Part shown: positions 37,501 to 47,303 of the stretch, piece by piece
Numbering within the stretch: position 1 is the first letter of the stretch
Layout of the letters: each line of letters begins with the position of its first letter
Assembly: GCF_042242105.1 (NCBI RefSeq)
Contig: NC_092027.1
Coordinates: 5,058,006-5,122,005, forward strand
Direction of reading: 5' to 3'
Source of the DNA: Pempheris klunzingeri
Taxonomy: Eukaryota; Chordata; Actinopteri; Acropomatiformes; Pempheridae
Length of the DNA stretch: 64,000 nt
Program-made: the position numbers and the translations under genes
The notes under the pieces: model-generated
Databases searched by the model: none
What the model saw: only the letters and a program-made list of their open reading frames with translations
Told to the model about the DNA's origin: nothing

Positions 37501-40500
37501 TAACAATGCAAGTGAATAATACTTAGCAAACAAAATTTCATGCTCCAGGTTTTCTTACAGATGTAAACAAGTTTAGCTCCTAGTATTGGTGATTAGATTA
37601 GAATGAGAATAAGATGGATCAAGCAGCAACACAGACTGACATTTGTCACTCCTGGTTAACTAAATGCAGAAGTAGAACATTGAAGGACTGTGAGAGTGAA
37701 GCTTAATTTATGAAATGTCAAAACCAATATCAAGACATCCTGACTGAAATCAAATGTGATCCCAGATGAAGGTCTAATGAATTACCTACAGCTATTTGTG
37801 GATCATTTGCCACAATCGTTACTACGTGAACCTGCTTCTTGACTTAAACTTCCTGCTTCATTTCTCCGCAGTTTGGCAGCAAAGGCTTCCCTGAAATTAT
37901 TTCTGAATGGTATTTATAGGTATCGTTGGTCATTGCCTGAATATAGCACATCATAACATCTACCATCTGTGTCTGCTCTCCTTTCAGTCTGTCAGTTCTC
38001 CTCTCCAGTCACTCCAGCAGAGGACCTGGCTCATCCACTGGTCCCTCTTTGTGTTCTTCAACCACCCTAAAGGCAGGGACAACATCATCGAGCTCTTCCT
38101 CTATCAGCCTCAGTGAGTTTTTTACATATAACAGAGTACATCATCAACATCATTCAGAGCTTGTATTAAATTCTTTATCTTGTTCAATAAATTAGGACTG
38201 AAGAACACCCTGGCCACACTGCTGGTGTGTCTTCAGTTTATTTTCTTACCTTGAAGGTATTTTTAACATTTGTTGCACAAGAGTGCATGTTTTGTTTACA
38301 GTTGTACCTTGTAAGACATTTAAGACCATGAAGCACAGATTTCTCTCTCTTAGCTTCTGTGTGTGATGAAAACTACTGATCGTGTGCGCTGCTTTTGTGT
38401 TTTTCAGGTATTTGAATGCCATCCAGACAATGTGCCCACACATCCTGCGATACCTTACAACTGCAGTCATCACCAACAAAGATGTACGAAAGCGGAGGCA
38501 AGTGCTCAAGGACTTGGTGAAAGTCATTCAACAGGTAAAATTAAATGTTGGCTGAATTATTCTCATCTAATTTGGCTCAAGGCTTTTGTCACCACATGAA
38601 TGACGGATTCCCTTTCACTTCCGCAGGAGTCGTACACATACAAGGACCCAATCACAGAGTTTGTGGAGTGTCTCTATGTGAACTTTGACTTTGACAGCGC
38701 CCAGAAGAAGCTGAGGGAGTGCGAGTCGGTAAGCATAGCTTCTTTAAGCCCGTCCTTCAGTTTTCCTGCTTGACAGTGAGCTTTTGTCACGGTGAACGGG
38801 CCTAAATCACCCCACAAAAGTTAGCTGTCTCCTGGGACTGAGGGGCAATATGAAGCTTCCTTCAGCTATGGTGCTGTGATCTCCTGAGTCCATGGCATTT
38901 AACTTTGCAGCTATTCAGCCTCAGCAAATCCATGTCTGGCCTGATTTGCTGGCTCTTGCTTTTATTCAGTTTGAGTTTCAAAGCGGAACAGCTGTCAGAT
39001 TTGGGACTCGGTTGCCTTCTCTTAAGAAACCCTTGACTGCGGTTTTGTAGTTGTGTTTGGGGACCACTTTGCTCGTTCTCTAAGTGCTCTCATCAATTGG
39101 CTTTTACCCCTCTGGTATAAATTATGCAGTGATTGCGAAGGCTTCAACCATCCTGTCAGATACGCCGTCTGAACATAATGATGGAAGACTGAAGATGGTT
39201 CATTAAGTCAGTCTGTTGTCTTGGATTCTGCTGGTTTTTAATGGTCAAGAGAATTTAGATGTACATGCTTTTCAGTTAATTTCCCCTCTAGAGATCAACA
39301 TCTCTTAATTACTGTCTAAACACCACATGGAGTTTTTGTTTTGGTGATTGTGTGTTTTCTGATCTTCTGATCTGTAAAGAGGACTTTTTGGTTGCAAAAA
39401 CATTAATGTCAGAAGGAGACCTGGTTTGACTGAATCACAAGATATGAGAATAATTAATGAATCAGTAAATCACTTCAATATTTAAGGGAGACTTTGGCTT
39501 CTTAGTTTGTTTGCCACAGAAAAGCTTTGTAATAATTGGATTTCTTACACAATAACAGCCCCTTGTGAAATGATGGTGCCACATCTTGTTTTAAAATCCC
39601 CGACACTAATATATTCATAAATTTAAGCTCTTCTAGAGATTTGAGGTGGCCATACATCCCATTTGATGCTTCTGGGATCTTTAAAGCCACAGATGGAGAC
39701 GTCACAACATAATCTCCTACAAAACACTCTGTAGGGCTCATGTCTGGTGATCATCGCTTAATGATTCACGTTAGGTTACGCGACGGTTTCAGCTTGGCGA
39801 CAATAATGAAGAGATGTGTTAACAGCTTGTTGTGTAACCGTACATATTAACATCTATTACATTTAAAAATCGCCCTGAGAATACATTGAATGTTTATTAG
39901 CCTCCTGGCTTCTTCTGTCGAAAGACGGTGATGTGTTGAAGTTAAAATAAGCCAACATCAGTACATGATGTGGCCTTGACACTCACATTATATGAAGCTT
40001 CTATACAGCAGTTAACCTGCAGAGATCTGGAAGAACATTGGTGCATAAATATCCATTTTAATGAGGAAAATTTGATTTTCCAATTTTTAATGGTGTGATA
40101 TCATGCAGCATGTGTGACCATAGCTTCTATTTTATATTACTTGCTGGTTTGGACAAAAATGGCATTTCTCTAACCAGGAACCCAACACCAAATAGCCTAA
40201 ATACTACTGGAAATACACTGAGGTTGGCTCCTTCTGACCAGGGCATTTTAATGTATGGGTGGATAAGCTGTGAATTCTGCCAGTATGGAGTGTCAACACA
40301 GCCAGACCACAGGAAATGGTTTCCAGCACATCGTGTCTGGTTGTCCTGTGGTGCGATTTATGTCGTCTAGTGCACTTAAAGTATACTTTTCATTCCAGTA
40401 AATCATGGGTATGGGACTGTTATTATTTCATCACATATGTTTTGTGTTGGAGAGCGTGCCCAATGCTGGCAGAGAAACTAGAACTACTAACTGAAGGAAC

Positions 40501-41885
40501 ATTTGCTCTTTTCTGGTTTTATCACTACACTTTCTGTACATGAGCGCTGTGTGTTTGTAAAGGGATCGATGCTTACTGTAATGCTGTCTGTTTTTCAGGT
40601 TCTTGTTAATGACTTCTTCTTGGTCGCCTGCCTTGAGGATTTCATCGAGAATGCCCGTCTCTTCATCTTTGAGACCTTTTGTCGGATTCATCAGTGCATC
40701 AGCATCAGGTACACGGCCTCTGGAATAGTCAGTAACGGTGTGTGCAGGGCCTTTGTGTTTGTGAAAGTAGAGATGCTTCAGATCATGAGAACAAACGGCG
40801 AAAAGATCATTTTGACCTCTGCACCCAGCTGATTGATGCTCTGAAGAAATGTTACTTCTCAGTGCGCCTCATATTTTAGATGTTCGTGTCCTCTCAGTTT
40901 GTCAAGTATATTCAACAGTAAAGTGTAAAAAGTGAACTTTGAAGACTTTCCTCCAAAGGATGTTTACTTAACTGAAAAGCGCCCTCCTCCTTCGCTCTCT
41001 CCACTCAGCATGCTGGCAGACAAGCTCAACATGACGCCTGAGGAGGCGGAGAGGTGGATCGTCAACCTCATCCGTAACGCCAGGCTCGATGCCAAGATCG
41101 ACTCCAAACTGGTGAGGCTCTGTGTTCGCTTATCCACCTTCAGTCAGATGAGCTTCAAATCACTGAGCCAAGCATAAATAACTGTGACTAGACTACTCAT
41201 GTGGTCATGTAGTAATAAAGTTAATGTCAAGTATTTCTTTTTTTATCTTTTAAGACTGAGAGCAGCATCCAACACCTGCGTTTTGCTCTCACTTTAAAGT
41301 GAGTCCCTCAGATAAATGACTTTTCCCCGAATGTGTCTGTCAGGGTCATGTGGTGATGGGCAACAACGCGGTGTCGCCGTACCAGCAGGTGATCGAGAAG
41401 ACCAAGAGCCTCTCCTTCCGCAGCCAGATGTTGGCGATGAACATTGAGAAGAAACTGGCACACAGCAATAGGAACGAGGTAGACTGCTTGTAGTAGTATT
41501 TACTGTTGAGGACAATAATCCCATAAATACACTGTATCTAAAGGGTTTTGTATTTAGATTATATATTACTTATATTGTTATTGAACTATATGCTCGTAAC
41601 ATTAAAACCACATATCGATCATATCAAGTTCGTCTGCATTACACAGCATTTCGTTTTGAGGTAAAGAATAATCCTCATTTTAATTAGAGTCGTTTGCTTT
41701 GCTGCAAATGTGGAGGTAGTCTACAGAGAGAGAGAAGCTGGCTGGTGTTTTGAGCCGGTGGAAATCTAATTTTGGAACAAATCTCTAATTGTCTTCTAAC
41801 ACTTCACTTCTAATGTTTTGTTGTTGTTTTTCTGCTGTTTTCTCAGACGCCAAACTGGGCAGCTCAAGACTCCGGCTTCTATTAA
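34588..41885 (+). CDS. eif3e: Eukaryotic translation initiation factor 3 subunit E (INT6), 13 coding exons
   Basis: Exons: 34588-34677, 35694-35811, 36106-36223, 36366-36408, 37150-37254, 37382-37507, 37988-38112, 38408-38534, 38627-38728, 40599-40708, 41009-41111, 41344-41478, 41847-41885. The frame stays open through all junctions and gives 446 residues (human 445). The protein is a core subunit of eIF3, which binds the 40S ribosome during initiation; it also has PCI-domain links to the proteasome lid and COP9 complexes. Near-identity to vertebrate eIF3e is visible throughout, from [17 protein letters not shown] through LRRLREC-free core blocks such as [21 protein letters not shown] and [10 protein letters not shown] to the end WAAQDSGFY. 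The PCI domain occupies roughly residues 220-400. Intron 6 (37508-37987) begins GCAAGT, a GC-AG intron; a GT donor would break the frame. All other introns are GT-AG. Intron 1 carries an hAT insertion. The ATG follows CCAAG and is the conserved start. Confidence 0.97.
35038..35045. repeat. Left target-site duplication of hAT element
   Basis: CTGTTTCC, identical to the 8 bp at 35625-35632 immediately right of the element. An 8-bp duplication is the hAT signature. Confidence 0.9.
35046..35624 (-). mobile_element. Non-autonomous hAT DNA transposon in eif3e intron 1
   Basis: The 579-bp element starts TAGTGATGGGT (35046-35056) and ends ACCCATCACTA (35614-35624), perfect 11-bp terminal inverted repeats. 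It is flanked by identical 8-bp CTGTTTCC duplications. It retains the end of a transposase reading frame on the minus strand (separate entry) but is far too short to encode a full enzyme. It is therefore an internally deleted copy needing a transposase in trans. The intact termini and duplications suggest a fairly recent insertion. It sits in intron 1, antisense to eif3e. Confidence 0.93.
35383..35610 (-). pseudogene. hAT transposase C-terminal remnant (hATC dimerisation region)
   Basis: The minus-strand frame contains [20 protein letters not shown] and [16 protein letters not shown]. This is the conserved PASS-x(4)-ER-x-FS-x-AG ... KKRNRL signature of the hAT C-terminal dimerisation domain in zinc-finger-BED transposases. 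Only about 60 recognisable residues remain; the BED finger and the catalytic DDE core are missing. The open frame runs past the right end of the element into flanking DNA at 35673, so the whole open frame is not a protein. A stop follows LFF, with LNKKL continuing in another frame, which implies a small indel near the end. Confidence 0.8.
35625..35632. repeat. Right target-site duplication of hAT element
   Basis: CTGTTTCC, the exact copy of 35038-35045. Confidence 0.9.
37508..37987 (+). other. eif3e: GC-AG intron 6 of eif3e
   Basis: The donor reads AAT|GCAAGTGA and the acceptor CTCCTTTCAG|TCTGTC. Joining them gives TIDNN-SVSSPLQ, which is the conserved eIF3e sequence. The only nearby GT (AA|GTGAAT, 4 bases on) would shift the frame. 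GC donors are a known minor class, recognised by U1 when the rest of the site fits the consensus well, as AAGTGA does here. Confidence 0.88.
38729..40598 (+). other. eif3e: Longest eif3e intron (intron 9)
   Basis: A 1.87-kb GT-AG intron with no recognisable gene, snoRNA boxes or repeat family. The open frames inside it on both strands lack family likeness. Confidence 0.7.
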
Positions 41886-42174
41886 AATGGAAATCAGCAG
41901 CAAGAGGATGCAGATTGCTTTAGAGGCTATTTTATCATTTTAGGTATTTATTATCGGTTTATCAAATATGGCTATTTAACTGGCAACTTAACTTCTTGCA
42001 GCAAAGGTTGACAAAGAGCTTATTTATTTTATTATTTATATTAAGTTGCACAGACTGTTCTCTTCATCTTAACTTATTTGGAAACGTGGTTGATTCTGAG
42101 GTCAAATGATAACTTCTCAATTATTCAGTTTAACTTTGGTATCAACAGTCCAAACAAAAATGTCATAAATTAAC

Positions 42175-42180
42175 AATAAA
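42175..42180 (+). terminator. eif3e: Candidate eif3e polyadenylation signal
   Basis: The first canonical AATAAA downstream of the eif3e stop codon at 41883-41885 lies 290 bp further on. GT/T-rich sequence follows (TTTGTTTCCTGTTCC near 42205), which suits a downstream cleavage element. Confidence 0.6.
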
Positions 42181-43420
42181 CATGGTTTTGCCTCATAAGA
42201 GCGATTTGTTTCCTGTTCCTCTGTTGGTATCTGACCACTAGGTGGCGCCACAGGTTCATTCTTGTTTCCTGCCGCTTGCAGACAGTTCCAGGATTTCACA
42301 CTCTTCCAGACTATAGTTCCTACTTCAGCTTCTGAGATTAATATTTGTATTATTGATTGTAAAAGTAAGAACAGACAGATGAAAAGTTGACATATGAATG
42401 AAACTCAGTGCTGACATGAGTCATGGTCACTGAAAAGAAAAACTACCTGTTAGTAGCGAGATAAGATTGTCTGGAAAACGCTCCAACAGCAGCTCATGAG
42501 ACGCAGATCATGTAACAGCCATTGAATCATTTTCAAGGCTTTGCTGTAACCATGTCTGTAACGGTTGTTTCTGCTCGTGCAGTAAATATTTGACTACACC
42601 TTCTTTCTGAATACTGAATGACGCTGCAAAGCCTACTTTCAGGATATCCTCAGCAAATATTTGACTTGTGTAGAAGTGCTGTGAAGTGCAGCTTTCAGTA
42701 CATGAAGCATTGTTGCAGGAGCACCCAGTAAGGAACGGGGCACATTTAAAACCTGCTGGGTGAATAGTTTTCGTCAATTAAACCTTTGTGTTGTGTGTAA
42801 TCTGGACCTGAATGTGCAGTCTGTTTTTATCATGTCAGTGGCTGAACCTGGTTAAGTGTGAAGTAACGACAGGCAGCTGTGTGTGTGTAGGAGTCGGCCA
42901 TACCTTTGTCATTACACAAATGGCAGGTATTCAGGTAAAGAGGGGAAAGTGCCCCAGGTGCATTTCTGAGTCCCTCCTCAACATTACAGCCATGTGAGGA
43001 TCTTTACTGATGTTCTGCCTGGGAGTGGCTGACAGTTATGCCAGCCGCTCAGACTCCTAGCCACTCCTCCAAACTGTTTTCCTTGTGCGCACACACACAC
43101 TCACACTCAAACTTTTCCAGGACTCAGTAAAACACAACAGGCACACACACACACACACACCAGCTAACACACGCATGCTTACACACACTCAGAGCTGACG
43201 TGGGCTGAGGTCTGAGCAGGGCTCCTTCTCAAACAGCTGGTATCCATCTGCGGTTGCCGTTGCTCTGGCTGCTGCTTCTTCCTGCTGCTGTAGGCACTGT
43301 GGCTGCCCCGAGAGGACACGAACCGGCCCACTGCAACTCATTCATGAGCTCTGCTGCAGTCAGACCGACTAGATAGAGAGGCTCTGCTGGTGACGGGCAG
43401 CGTGCTCTCCAGCCTTCAGC
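42181..43420. other. plec: Short intergenic region between eif3e and plec
   Basis: About 1.2 kb lies between the probable eif3e poly(A) site and the first plectin start codon. A CA-rich patch occurs at 43089-43200 (including pure CA at 43141-43160). The last 200 bp (about 43215-43420) is more CG- and CT-rich and is the likely promoter and 5' UTR of the membrane-anchored plectin transcript. No TATA box was seen. Confidence 0.5.
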
Positions 43421-43580
43421 ATGGATATCCTGACGGCCTGGGCTGTCACTAACCCAGCTGTGGCCCGGCTCCTCTGGGTCCTAGCTCTGGTGCTGGCCAC
43501 CCTCCTGGTCTGGCTCTTCTTCTTCTGCTGCTACAGCTGGAACCAGAGCTCCTCGTCCTCTCTGGAGAGGTACCTGGCAG
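43421..43580 (+). CDS. plec: plec alternative first exon encoding a transmembrane anchor
   Basis: The ATG at 43421 opens 53 codons and ends at GCAG|GTAGGT in phase 1. The peptide begins MDILTAWAVTNPAVAR, then has about 24 hydrophobic residues (roughly 17-40, LLWVLALVLATLL through LFFFCCYSW), then a Ser run and LERYLA. With basic residues following in the next exons, the positive-inside rule predicts a signal-anchor with the C-terminal part cytosolic. Phase 1 would also allow direct splicing to plectin exon 2 (G|AT for the Asp of DERD), or to the exon at 44318, giving LAVMANH. The assignment to plectin is inferred from position, strand and phase; the peptide itself is not one I know from mammalian plectin. 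The architecture recalls the membrane-anchored N-terminus of dystonin isoform 2, which also ends its membrane segment in a Phe-Cys-Cys cluster. It could instead be a separate small gene. Confidence 0.65.
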
Positions 43581-44317
43581 GTAGGTGGGCCCTCAGACCC
43601 CTCCACCCCCCCACCCCCCCACCTAGGTTTACAACAAGACTGGTGCTGCTTACCGTGAAGTTTTAACGTTAGTCAGACTCTGTTTTACTAGGGACAGCAC
43701 TCAGTGGAAATGCTTTTTTTCTCCAAGTCCAGTAATTGTAAATTGTTAGTGTTTCCTTTCCAAGACTGCAGTATCCACATTTTCCAGAAATTGCCAGCTC
43801 TCGTTGGCCGTGGCTCCATTTTGTGGTCGGAGTTGCTGTTTAAATGTGCCTGTACCCATGTGAGAGGCTACAGTGGGTCTTTCATACCCATTAGTACATT
43901 TATTTTTAGGGCGATGCTGTGAGCCATCACTGGCATACTTTTCCACCCAACAAAGAATGTGAAACTCTGCCTAAGTGTTGAACCACACTCCAGACTGTGA
44001 GCTTAATGATGTGTTTGAAATCATGATGTAACGACATGGGACAACAAGCAGCTTGAAGCCTACAAGCTGCAGTGATTTGCAGAGTCATGGACGCCTACAT
44101 GTCACTGCCAGCAGCATGTGGATACTTGCAGCGGACAGTGACTGTTGTCTCTGCTGCACTACGCTGCTATTTAAAGCACTTTTACCACTTCATGATAATA
44201 GTAGGAATAATGATGATTTATCCATATTTTCTTCCAGTTTTTGTCATAAATGAGGTTGTCAAAATATTTTGTTCTTTTTAAGGTAATATTTGATTGTTTG
44301 TTTGTTTTTTCATACAG

Positions 44318-44355
44318 TGATGGCAAACCACCCCAAATCTAAAGCTCCAACTCAG
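44318..44355 (+). CDS. plec: Small plec 5' exon (38 bp)
   Basis: A good acceptor (T-rich tract and CATACAG) precedes TGATGGCAAACC, and CTCAG|GTGAGA is a near-perfect donor. Entered in phase 1 from 43580 it reads VMANHPKSKAPTQ and leaves in phase 0, matching the phase of the exon at 47151. The exon is too short for homology, so the call rests on splice-site quality and phase. Confidence 0.55.
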
Positions 44356-44945
44356 GTGAGAAAATCCAATAAGAGTAACTTTGTTCTTTTTAATGCTCCT
44401 CAATTTGCACCACAGTTGCGAACACTTCATGCCTCGCATTCCTGCGTGTCCTCAAAGGGTGGTCTGCTTTCATGATCACACTAGCATTCATATGTAATGC
44501 CTGCTCCGGACTTCAGGGGTCCTCGTTCACTTGCACTTCGCTTAGTTTCACACAGCCGGCCTGTAGATGAGGGGAGCTCAGAGACCAGCTCGACAAGTTC
44601 ACTGTTACTTATTCACTGCACTGAAACATTGTTATTTAATGATTATGTCTCTGCCAATGTCACAGTGTCACACCGACGTTACGCAGAGAGTTTAATAGTT
44701 TAAAGTCATGCTTGTGTGTCATAATGGAGGATTTTATGAAGGTTTCATCAAGGCTAGGTCAAAAATGTATTTTAAGCATCTAAACCTGAACTTGTTTTTA
44801 GAGGTTTCAGGTTTTAAAGAAAAATTGAGATCAGACCAACAAAGCACTGGTGCATTTGGCCTTGGAGGTACCTCTTTGGGTAAAAATGCTGCATTCAGTT
44901 TTCAATAAACCTGCTTTGTGGCATCTGAATAATCCAGCGTCACTG

Positions 44946-45160
44946 GAATGAATGTCTGTACAAAATGTGATGATAATCTAATAGCTGTGACACGAAACTA
45001 CACATATGAACCTCATGGTGGCGCTAGAAGAAAAGTCAGATGATCAGCAAAGTCATGAGGATTCATCATCTGGGAACCATGAACATCGAGATTAGATTTT
45101 GTAACAATCGGTCCAGTAGTTGTTGAGATTTTTCAATCTGGACCACCGTGGTGGACAGAC
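44946..45160 (-). mobile_element. Common percomorph dispersed repeat, inverted copy
   Basis: GAATGTCTGTACAAAATGTG, CCTCATGGTGGCGCTAG, AGTCATGAGGATTCATCATC and CCAGTAGTTGTTGAGATTTT match the reverse strand of the repeat at 16600-17040. The region again shows two related sub-units. It lies in a plec intron. Confidence 0.6.
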
Positions 45161-46433
45161 TGCTGTAATACTGGTAACATGGGGAAGTGATGCATTTACG
45201 TTTCCAGCCTGAGCAACAGTGTGTCTTTATAAGTATAAGAGGAAGTGGCATTCGACAGTGTAATATAACCTCTCAGCTGCTGCTGCTTTATCACACAGCA
45301 ATCCCATCACTAAGTATTCTGCAAGTGGGCTCATGTTATACAGAGAGATCTGCGACTGGACTGGCCTCACTTAGTGTGTCTTGGCACAGCCACAGAGTGT
45401 TGTTACACAGTGGAGAAGCACTGTGCAGACATTGTGTGATAAGTTTGAGAGGCTCTCTGAAATGGCTCCAGTGCACGAAGCCCTTTTGACCGTGGGGCGC
45501 TAACACACCAATAAATGCCTGTTTCCTCCTGCAGCGGCCAGAGAACGCACAAAGAGACCAGCGAGGTCTCTGCCTGAGGAACAGAGCTACATGCAGCAAC
45601 CCATGTAGTGCAGAGATTAGAAGCTCCTGGGCTGTCAGTCTCTGTTCTGTTTAGAAAACTAATGCTGGCACGCTGGTAAAAACATAGAAAAGGCTCCTCA
45701 TATGAAAAAGGAATAGTCACACAATTCATCCCGGTCCTTTGTTAGGAACACTTTTCTATCCCAGTCCCACATAGTAGCTTTTTCCCCTCTATAACAGTAT
45801 TTTAGCCAAATCTCTGTTACAACGACAGAGATAAAGTTCTATACACAGAGGCATCTTATATGCTGGTATATGTTGTTGTACTTTACCCACCCTCACCCCA
45901 GGAGAATTTCCTCAGTTCTGCAAATTAGCAAATGTTTTCATTTTGCACACCATTTATTTTTTGGTTGGATGCAGGTAACTCTGCTTCTTGAGAGTGCAAA
46001 CCTTTCCCCAGTTCATTTGTTAATTTCTTAGTAGCCAAATATCAAATACGTAACCATGGAGGGCCGTGGATAAGAGTGGGCAGAGGTGTTGAAAGTCAAA
46101 CTACGATCAGTTCAAAAGACAAGAAGAGGCTGTGGGAGGGGGGTCCGTGAACATTCCCATCATCCTTTGCGCGTGCTGGTGGTTCAGAGGTTACAGCCGA
46201 GCCGAGCGGCCTCACATTTCTGTGTGTTTCGCAGTGAGATATGTGAATGATTTCATTATGATTGCATGTCGCCTTCAACAAGTGAGTGAAAGAAAGGCCT
46301 GTTCGTCTTTCGACAATGGAGATGCCTCCCGTGCATTCTGTCGCTTTTCATTCATAGCAAAGAAAAGCACTTTACAATTGCTGCTTTCAAAATATTTCAG
46401 GCCTCAAAACTCTCCACTGGTGATTAATGTGTG

Positions 46434-46475
46434 ATAAGATAAGACAGAAGTTTATTCATCCCGAAGGAAACGATT
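46434..46475. repeat. Possible retroposon tail
   Basis: GATAAGATAAGACAGAAG followed by TTTATTCATCCCGAAGGAAA resembles the GATAAGATAAGACTTTATTGATCCC phrase found at the end of many teleost retroposon copies. Only this short piece is visible. Confidence 0.3.
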
Positions 46476-47150
46476 GATGGTTCATGCCTCCTCCCAAAGC
46501 CTGCTGAGAGATGATGTGACAAAAACAGTTATTGATACAGAAATAACTGTAATTTGACACATAATAGACTTAACTTATCATTTTAAAATGTAGAAGATCC
46601 CCAATGTCAAGACTGTTATCATGATGTCAATTAAGACCTTAGTTTACTCCACTTTTCCAAACTACCTCAGTTTCTAGTAAATTACACTCTAAGATTTTTC
46701 ATTTGGCTGCAAAGAACTCATTTGAAGTAGTTATATTCCTCTTGTGGGAATCTCAGCAGCAGGAAAAACAAAACCTCATTTGTTTACCTGACAGCACTAA
46801 TCATAATCAATGGCCTCTGAATAAGGAAGCTTTTGTCCTGCTCAGTCAGTGTGTGCCAGATATCAAGAGCTGCTGTTTTCCTACGGTGAGATCCATAATT
46901 GGAGAGTGGACTTTTCCTACGAGCAAACTTTAAAAGTGAGGCTTAATTTGGAAATGAAAACTGAACTTGTTTCCATGTCAGATGCTGGATTTGATGTCAT
47001 ATCATGATGTAGCTATAAGCTGCCCAATTTACAAATAAAGATCTGTATGTCGGAGAGGCAGCTGCTTGAAGCTGACAGCGGCAGGCACAACTGCCGTGAT
47101 TATCAGGTTGATAACAAGGTGAAACAATTTGGGGAATCATGTCATTTCAG

Positions 47151-47303
47151 AGGAAGAAGAAGCCAAAAGAGAAGCCGGTTGCTTCTGTCCAGTCAGAGTC
47201 TGCGGCCCTTCGGCAGGAGCCACCGTGTCCGGCAGTGAGGAAAAGGAAGAGACGAGCCCCCAAAGTCGGAAAGGAAACTGTGACTGTGGAACAATCGCAG
47301 AAG
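47151..47303 (+). CDS. plec: plec 5' exon encoding a basic, NLS-like linker (51 codons)
   Basis: The exon runs from CATTTCAG|AGG to CAGAAG|GTGAGT, phase 0 at both ends. It encodes RKKKPKEKPV, a Ser/Glu stretch, then AVRKRKRRAPKVGKETVTVEQSQK. The KRKRR cluster resembles a monopartite nuclear localisation signal, but next to a membrane anchor it would more likely fix topology or bind acidic partners. The frame stays open from the previous exon and into the exon at 53189, where EQSQK joins TMEEVKDK. If it is read past the donor instead, a stop comes after 18 residues. Codon use and both splice sites support a real exon; homology does not, because I do not recognise the peptide. Confidence 0.6.
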
